Source: Diphasiastrum complanatum
Lineage: Eukaryota > Streptophyta > Lycopodiopsida > Lycopodiales > Lycopodiaceae
Assembly (NCBI GenBank): GCA_029204225.1
Contig: CM055097.1
Location: 74,982,860-75,046,859, forward strand
Length of the DNA: 64,000 bases
Direction of reading: 5' to 3'
Positions 57,675 to 64,000 of the stretch are shown piece after piece; positions within the stretch are counted from its first letter, which is position 1; each line of letters begins with the position of its first letter. Both the position numbers and the translations under genes were made by a program. The notes below the pieces were generated by a model. The model saw nothing but the letters and a program-made list of their open reading frames with translations, ran no database searches and had not been told where the DNA came from.

Positions 57675-57675
57675 T

Positions 57676-58863
57676 CATGCTTGGATGCATCACTATCAAT
57701 GTACCAGGTATCCTTGGCTTCATCACTTGCCATTAATGCTGTAATGAACAATTTTGAACTTTTAACTGTATCATCTTCATGTTGATGATCATCGTATTGA
57801 TGTTGATCAGTATAATTATCTTCACAATAATAGTCATCAAATTGATGTTGATCAGAATAATTTCTCACTTGCCATTTGTCTTTTTTTTGTTCCATCTCCT
57901 TCTGTTTCTTGAAGCATTCACGCTCCCAGTGGCCAGGTTTGTTGTAGTACCTACAATTTCCAGGTTTATTTTGTCTTGAATAGCCGCATCCTTGACCTCG
58001 TCCTTGATTCCAATTTTCTCGATTTGGACTATCATTGACTTGCTCATGAAATTGTTGAGATGATCCCCGGCTTGAGTTTTCTCCTCTCGATTGATACCTT
58101 CCACGGCCAAATCTTCCACCTCGTCCTCTAACTGCAAGAGCTTGATCATAGCTCAAGTTACGATGATTCAAGTTCTCTTGACGTTGCTCTTCTTGCAAAA
58201 GCAATCCACCTAGTTCTTCATAAGGTTGGAAGATTTTGTCTTGTGGCTATACTAGTCACAAACATCTGATGTGACTCACTCAGACTATTCAATGTCAATT
58301 GCATGATCTCACGATCTTGTACTCGCTCTCCAACTGCTGCTAATTGGTCACAGATCTCTTTGACCTTCAATATGTGATCTGCAATAGTTGCACCATCATC
58401 CATCTGCAATGTATGCAACTTCATCTTCAAAAATAGTATTCGAGATATATTTGTTGTTTCAAACAATGCCTTCAATATATCCCACGCTTCTTTTGGTCCT
58501 TTCGAATCTAAAATATAGGGAATAATTGCATCTCTAACTAATAAGTTGATGACATTCTGGGGCTTTTTGTTTTTTCCTATCAAATGCCCGCTGATCTTCT
58601 TCAATCACTAGCCTTTTTCTCTTCACCTGTCACGATCTCCCATAGCTCCATTTCCATCAAAATGTTCTTCAGTTTGAATTTCCAAATTGCATAGTTGTCG
58701 ACACCTTCCAATTTGCTTGAATTATTTCTCTAATATTGAAAGGTTGAAAAGAGCTGAAGAGTATGATATCAATTTGATATCGCGAAAGATATCAAGTACT
58801 AGAGCTTTCGATCTGATATCATGTTGGAACCAAATAAAAAATAGTGAAATTGCTCTAATACCA
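57676..58863 (-). mobile_element. Ty1/copia fragment D (gag to protease start), likely 5' part of C
   Basis: Minus strand. Gag UBN2-type text at 58604-58218 (GPKEAWDILKALFETTNISR, CDQLAAVGERVQDREIM), then an RGG-rich RNA-binding stretch, a degenerate zinc knuckle (CRYYNKPGHWEREC), His/Asp-rich repeats and the protease start (DTWYIDSDASKH), where it meets X. A primer-binding-like TGGTATTAGAGC (minus) at 58852-58863 is followed by a TGTCGG LTR-like start. Order and orientation fit copia C on the other side of X, with roughly 60 codons of protease unaccounted for. Old and broken. Confidence 0.8.
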
Positions 58864-61125
58864 TGTCGGAAAGTGGTGTGCAGAAGATAGGTCTAGCTCG
58901 AAAAGAAAACGAACTCGAACAAGAAATGAATGAAAATAATTCGAGTGTCTAGAAAGAAAACTTTTTGCGCATGGTGGAATAAACTATCTTCATCTTTCCA
59001 ATGCATGACTACGCCTACGCAGAACTGCAGAAACAATGGATGAAGATTAAAATTGATTAGTCGATTGGTAAGAAGGAGAATAATCCAATATGAATATGGG
59101 AAGTAGTGGTAAAGATTAAAATAAGGTTCACTGATTGGCTACCAAGTACCATTTAGTTTGGATTGGATCAGAGAAATAAAGCTTTAATCTTAAGCTTATG
59201 TCCAAAGATGTTTGTATAAATCAACCTGATCTTGGTTTATGCACTAAGATTTGAAGTAGGTTGATTGGTTGAAGCAATTTTGGTGATAAAAGTATGATGG
59301 TTGGAAAACTTCTGATGTGGAATTATTCACTTCAGATATTTCCTAGATATGTTATTTACTCATGAGAAATAGAGTTCTTTTGTAGCTGAGTTACAAGATT
59401 CTCAATGAGTTATGTGAGTAACATATGCGGATTTTGGAGGATTGTAGAATTTGGAACTCATACTTTGATTAAGAATCGGTTTGAAAGAATATTCTTGGAA
59501 TCTAGTGGTTTTCCTTGTGGAAAATTTTTTAGAATGGTTCTTATATTTCTTGACTGGTATGTTGTGCATATACCACAATATCTTTTAGTGATTAAGTATG
59601 GTTTTAGAATCCTGAGAATTATGATTGACGGGTCATAAGATTCTAAATGAATATGATTGACGGATCATAAATTGATACTTAAAGGTCATTTGAAGATTAT
59701 AAGAAAAATGTGAGGATTCTTAAGATAATGAGTAATTATTGATCAATTATGTAGTTAAGGATTTATATATGTTGGTTGAAACTCTAAATTTCTTTATTTT
59801 CGTACATACTTGAGATTGTGTGGATCTCACAGACATTTTCATTAAGTATTTGCATACTTATGAGAAATTTGCTTACCTTATTGATTGTAGTCTATAAGTG
59901 CTTGTGTGCTAAGTTCAGTCTTTATCTCCAGATTTATAAGAGACAGATAAATCTATTAAGATACAGCAACTTGCATGTGGTGCTAGAAATGGGGTTGTTA
60001 ACTCATTAAGAGTAACTACAGTACTCTGGTTTGAGTTATAATTGTATGAGACTTGATGGATCTCCTAGAGATATTAGATGACTAAATTGTGGTATTTCAT
60101 AATATTATTTGGATATTCTAAGAATATTTGTACCAAGAAGCCTTATTTATTGCAAGAAATTGAAATGGCATTTCTTCAGCTTTTGGATTTGATTTTTGAA
60201 ATAAGGTAAATTACCTAGTGGTTCATATAATTAGGATTACATGAAGGTGATGAACTTTTTTTTTGGAGTAGATCAACCCATTTGGAAGATTTATAGCTTA
60301 GTGTATCTTTTGGAATTTGAGTTAGTATTCATGAGTAGGGGCAATTAATTGAAGAATTGTTGCATCTCCGAGTACTTATTCAGATGGAAAGATCATACTA
60401 AGAAAAATGATTCATGGGAAAGACTTGAAAGCTTAAGGAATAGTTTCATGTTTTCTTTTTTCTCGTTATGAGGACAGAACCTGTTTAAGGGAGGAAGAAT
60501 GTTACGACCATATTTGGTTAAAGACATGGTCCTAATATGGTAGACCGGCCCTCCAGTGTTCGAGATTATTGGTCATGCCTAGATTTTATTCCACGTCAAG
60601 GCCTGTTGGTGACTAATAACCTTGAGAGGACCCAAACACTCTAATATTCATTATTTTGAAAGAATATCCTTTGAATATCCTATTGTTTCATATCAAATCA
60701 AACAAAAACGACAAGCTCCAAGAAACACAAAGGATGTCTCTTAAAGAGTGGATGGGACTCAAAACATGCACTTTGTTTGATGGTGGGCATTTACTTCCAC
60801 ACTAAACACCTCCAGACTTGGCCCTACACATTCTACCCATAAAAGCAAGGGTAGCTCACTTGAAAAAAATCAATTTGTATGTTTGGTAGGACTCTCCAAG
60901 GCTTAAGGTGTTTGCATTGGACTTCACCACAAACGTAGACATACTCGTCTACCTAGGTTCAATTATGTCTGATTTCATGGATTGATAATATCATAAAACA
61001 CATAGACATACACTAGAATGATGAAAAGGTCTTTGGAGTTCGTGTGAACGAACTTTCTTAACGTCGCCTCATTGACTTTGGGATTCACTCACATACCAAC
61101 AAATATTTCAAGTGTTAATGTTAGA
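58864..61125. other. no gene recognised; possible LTR relics
   Basis: 58864 onward may begin the 5' LTR of D, but no partner was found. At 60488-60499 a purine tract AGGGAGGAAGAA is followed by TGTTACGACC, a typical end-of-element arrangement for Ty3/gypsy (PPT then 3' LTR). The AT-rich DNA upstream (59300-60480) might be decayed gypsy pol but has no readable motif. Confidence 0.4.
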
Positions 61126-61340
61126 TATGACGAAATTTCCATTCATCTCGGTTTCCAAGGAGGGCTTGATCTCGGAGCAAAAAACTTTGGATGCCAAGAT
61201 AATCAAATAAGCCAACACCATTTAGTGAAATTTACCTTCATGCATTTCGGTTTCCAAGGGAAGGCTTGAACTTAGGACCAAAGAAACTTTGGATGTCAAG
61301 CTAACCAACTGAGCCAACCTCGTTGGGTGAAATTTACCTT
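61126..61340 (-). mobile_element. tRNA-derived SINE-like sequence, two tandem copies
   Basis: On the minus strand, copy 2 (61231-61340) has an A-box-like TGGCTCAGTTGGTTAGC (61300-61316) and a B-box-like GTCCTAAGTTCAAGCC near 61262-61277. Copy 1 (61126-61230) keeps diverged versions of both. The copies share GTTTCCAAGG, CTTTGGATG.CAAG and GTGAAATTTACCTTCATG. The promoter pair and tRNA-like text indicate pol III-transcribed SINE heads. No clear 3' tail is visible. Confidence 0.6.
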
Positions 61341-61865
61341 CATGAAGTGAGCAACCATGAAATTCTCTTTCAACCCCATTCTAGGCCTTTCCTTTTGCTT
61401 CCCATAAAGATATGATGATTGTTCATTCACAAAAGTGCTCACAAAAAATTGACAAAGTCCTACCAACTGGCTAGTTTTATAATTTATTGGTTGATCTTGA
61501 AACAAGCATGAAACCAAAAGTCTATAAATTAGCTAGAAATGTGTACTTAAACCTAATTCATTGAACCACTTATGTTTTATATTGACTTTTAGATAGTAGC
61601 TATCATGCTACGGAAGTAGTACTACTATTTGGATTTCTTTTGGCAAACTTAGGGTGGTTAGGGGCAAGTCCTTTTGCATGGCCCTTTGACTTGTTGTCCA
61701 TTTTTTTGAATTTTGGTATGTGAGTTGATGGGCAATGAACCACCCCTCTTTCAAACTTATTTCGCAAGCGAAGGGCCGCAATCTGATAGGCTAATTTGAA
61801 CCTTTATGATATGATTAGTCCATTTTTTTGAAGTTCCCTTTGGCAACTCAACATATTGGGCATTG
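61341..61865. other. no gene recognised
   Basis: AT-rich spacer between the SINE pair and repeat P copy 2. No supported feature. Confidence 0.5.
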
Positions 61866-62440
61866 TAGCATAGGCATCCCAAAGGGAGTCGGGAACCACG
61901 ACTTAGCTTCCCAGCCTTCAACTCTTGCCGTCCAAACCCACTTGACATACAAGCAGCCAACTCGCCAACAACGATCAGACTTAACCAACTGGAAGTTCGG
62001 AAACCAACATTGAGATCCAACCTGGCGCCATGCCAGATCGAGGGTCCTGATGTGGGTGACTTCCCTCCAAGCAAGCCGCCCGACATACATCATACTTAGC
62101 CAACTCGAAGCTTCGATACAAACGAGTAACATCCATCCCAAGCAAGTGGTCTGACTTACATCAGACTTAACCAATTGAAAGCTTTGTCATTAGTGCTGGA
62201 AGCCAACCTGGCGCCACGCCAGATTGGACAGCAATAAACAAGTAACTTCCACCCAAGCAAGGCATCCAACTCAGCCGACAAGTTAGAGCTTATTCCCCAA
62301 GAGCTTAACCCATTTATGTTCATGCAAGGAACACTCATAACCACAAGCCGCGACAGATATGGAGACAACCAGTTCCTGGACCGAATGGTCCCGACAACAT
62401 ACCGCTAATGCCACGGACTCCTGGGGGGGCTTGCTCAGCC
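61866..62440 (+). repeat. dispersed repeat P, copy 2
   Basis: Partner of 1796-2376, same orientation. Contains CTGGCGCCATGCCAGAT and a second CTGGCGCCACGCCAGAT, and ACAAGCCGCGACAGATATGG. It lacks the two internal tandem duplications of copy 1 but has an extra ~70-bp stretch near 62110-62200. Non-coding. Confidence 0.75.
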
Positions 62441-64000
62441 CTGCTCGCAAGTACGGTGGCACATAGGGCATGATGTCTGGGTCACAACTCACCAATGGAT
62501 CATGGTTTTGGTAGCCTACAAAAGATATGATCCCAAATCTTGCCACTCAATGTGGCACTTAAGCACTGCTAGCTACAGCAGAAAACTGGACTTTATATTC
62601 AAAATATAAATGAGATCATAAATGTGGGAAGAAAGAATCACCTACAGAAAATCTGGAAGAGCTAAGGTGACAGACCACAATGGTTGTGTGTCAGCTGAGA
62701 AAGCTACCAAAAAATAGAGCGATTTGAACGGACTCAACGATCCAGAGGGATGGAAATGAAGCAGCTAGCTGAGGCTTGCGATCAACATCAATGGCACAAA
62801 AGGATGAGCGAGAGAGAGTGCAGAGCCAAGGAATGCATATCCTTGGCAATTTGAATGTCAAAGCAACGGGAAGGGGGGGAGGGGGGGGTCCGGGCAGCGT
62901 GAGTTGCCCGGAAACTCTATTAGTTTTAGTATATATAGATGTCGAAATTTGATAGTCTAAAAAGTATCTATGGAGGCGGGTGATAAGATCCTTGTGTGAA
63001 TAAGTGCTCACTTCTCCACAACCCTCACTAACAAACATATATCTGAAGTACTTTAAGCTAAGGTGGTTTCAAACTACATTGTCTGTATGGCAAGCCCCAA
63101 ATTTAAAATAAAGTCCTCCCCAAGCCATAATCGTAGCAGATGTGAAGCACAGTGTTGGAAAGGCTTTTTGTCTGAGAACTCTACTCTAAGTCCGGTCAGC
63201 TACTTTTATAAGTGGAGGGGAACTATCACACACACCTCTCTCTTGGGGCAAATTTTGAATGAAAGTTGATCAAAATGGGAGCAAATTCAAGGTAATTTAG
63301 CCATACTCACACGAGGAGACTGGCGAAGTTTGGACCTAATAAGTTGACAAGTTTTTGTTGTGGAGAGGAAAGCTTGTTATAGGCTTTCTCTGGACCAGCA
63401 ATGATGAGGAGACATAATGAGTACGCTTGTGTTACGTGTAAAGCAGCTGATCAATGAAGGAACTGTGAAAGTTGAGTCTTGCACGAGAGACTTGGTACTT
63501 CGAACGGACGCTAAGGGACAGTTCGTGTTGAGATTGGACTAGTGCAAACTCTGGGTGCATGTGTCTGATTCAAAGAGAGCTACTTGAAGCCAAGCTAGAT
63601 GTACACTTCTTGTTTTGACTGTGAGGCAACTGACCAATGATGGAATTGTGAAAGTCAAGTTTTGCGCGAAGGACATGGCGCTTCAAACGAACGTGAAGAG
63701 ATAGTTTGTATGCGGATCAAACTGGTGCGACCCCTTGGCTCTCCACGAGGTCAATAGCTACATTTGGATTGATTCAAAGATAGCTACTTCATTGCAGAGT
63801 ACTCAATCTTTGCCTATCTCAAAGAGCCAAAAATGAAAAGTATCAAGATCAGGCTGGGACAAGGAGAGAAATCAAGGTGCAGAAGCAACAAGGCACGAAG
63901 TGGACCATAAAGTGGGCAATCAAACGATAAATCCTTTGGCTCAAGGAGCCCTGATACCTGTGCAAGAACTGATCAAATCTAGAGCTCAGGGAGCTCAACA
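62441..64000. other. no gene recognised; 183-bp tandem repeat
   Basis: The only structure seen is a diverged two-unit direct repeat (63441-63800) and a G-rich run near 62872-62888. The ORFs here are unsupported. Confidence 0.45.
63441..63800. repeat. ~183-bp diverged tandem repeat
   Basis: CAGCTGATCAATGAAGGAAC at 63444 and CAACTGACCAATGATGGAAT at 63627 start two units that share GTGAAAGT.AAGT.TTGC.CGA, CTTCGAACGGACG/CTTCAAACGAACG and GATTCAAAGA.AGCTACTT. Whether it codes is unclear. Confidence 0.8.

Larger units (their letters stand above)
44214..57675 (+). mobile_element. element X, copy 2: three genes and inverted-arm modules, interrupted by copia A
   Basis: Left border GCTTATAGTGAAATATGA is shared with copy 1. 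The right border lies where minus-strand copia D text starts (57676). Excluding copia A and its target repeat, X spans about 7.4 kb. Layout: gene 1 (+, 44230-46566), convergent gene 2 (-, 54191 to 46635, split by copia A), a 1.8-kb intergenic region with eight inverted-arm modules, gene 3 (+, from 55993, histone H3-like), then two more modules to the right border. No LTRs, RT, capsid or DNA polymerase are seen. I find no long terminal inverted repeats and no clear target duplication. Copy 2 is decayed in all three genes. Class unknown; a DNA transposon is the simplest reading. Confidence 0.65.

Noticed and set aside
44214-57675. Polinton-like or giant-virus origin for element X because of the histone-like gene
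   Set aside because: No capsid, polymerase B, packaging ATPase or protease genes are visible, and the genes have spliceosomal introns. A DNA transposon-like origin is simpler, though not proven.
58770-58815. further inverted-arm module (GATATCGCGAAAG...CTTTCGATCTGATATC)
   Set aside because: It is an inverted repeat with GATATC ends but lacks the GCGCGC part and the 34-bp spacer, and it lies in the copia D leader.
1-64000. CRISPR arrays, bacterial operons, rRNA genes
   Set aside because: No regularly spaced identical repeats with unique spacers, no ribosome-binding-site-led operons and no rRNA sequence. The content is eukaryotic plant-type.

Overview
This window looks like repeat-rich nuclear DNA of a land plant. 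Ty1/copia and Ty3/gypsy retroelements, a LINE and tRNA-derived SINEs dominate. Genes are sparse and contain spliceosomal introns, and the intergenic DNA is AT-rich. The species cannot be named from the sequence. Only one low-copy host-type gene family (Y) is visible, in two inverted copies of unknown function.

Layout: 1-1000, copia RT/RNase H fragment (+). 1796-2376, dispersed repeat P, with a second copy at 61866-62440. 3709-3847, poly-A plus a GC-rich hairpin block. 4060-6040, gene-like locus Y1 (+), with a decayed inverted copy Y2 at 30870-32700. 8900-10700, Ty3/gypsy pol fragment. 11097-13815, element X copy 1. 14640-15670, LINE fragment. 16895-22881, copia E, young, with LTRs and a target duplication. 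22887-30869, little recognisable. 34545-35331, possible solo LTR. 35826-36000, a 27-bp minisatellite. 36178-58863, one or two copia elements (C and D, minus strand) cut by copia B (37133-42516) and by element X copy 2 (44214-57675). X copy 2 is itself cut by copia A (46753-52783). 61126-61340, two tandem SINE copies.

The most interesting object is X. Two copies share the same left border and a multi-exon gene (gene 1) whose product looks like an unfamiliar RNase H-fold transposase. A convergent gene 2 of unknown family follows. In copy 2 there is also a divergent gene 3 that begins with a histone H3-type tail and fold and continues in frame into a Ser/Pro-rich region. Around genes 2 and 3 lie ten modules, each made of two ~18-bp inverted arms separated by a nearly constant ~34-bp spacer of unrelated sequence. 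One module sits 8-9 nt upstream of each of the gene 2 and gene 3 ATGs, and the last module ends at the right border of X. I know of no described element with this combination.

Copia A and B also carry a shared, non-copia open segment where RT (A) or IN-RT-RNase H (B) should be. This suggests captured sequence moving in non-autonomous retroelements. All LTR elements are treated as fossils and only their extent, parts, target duplications and rough age are given.
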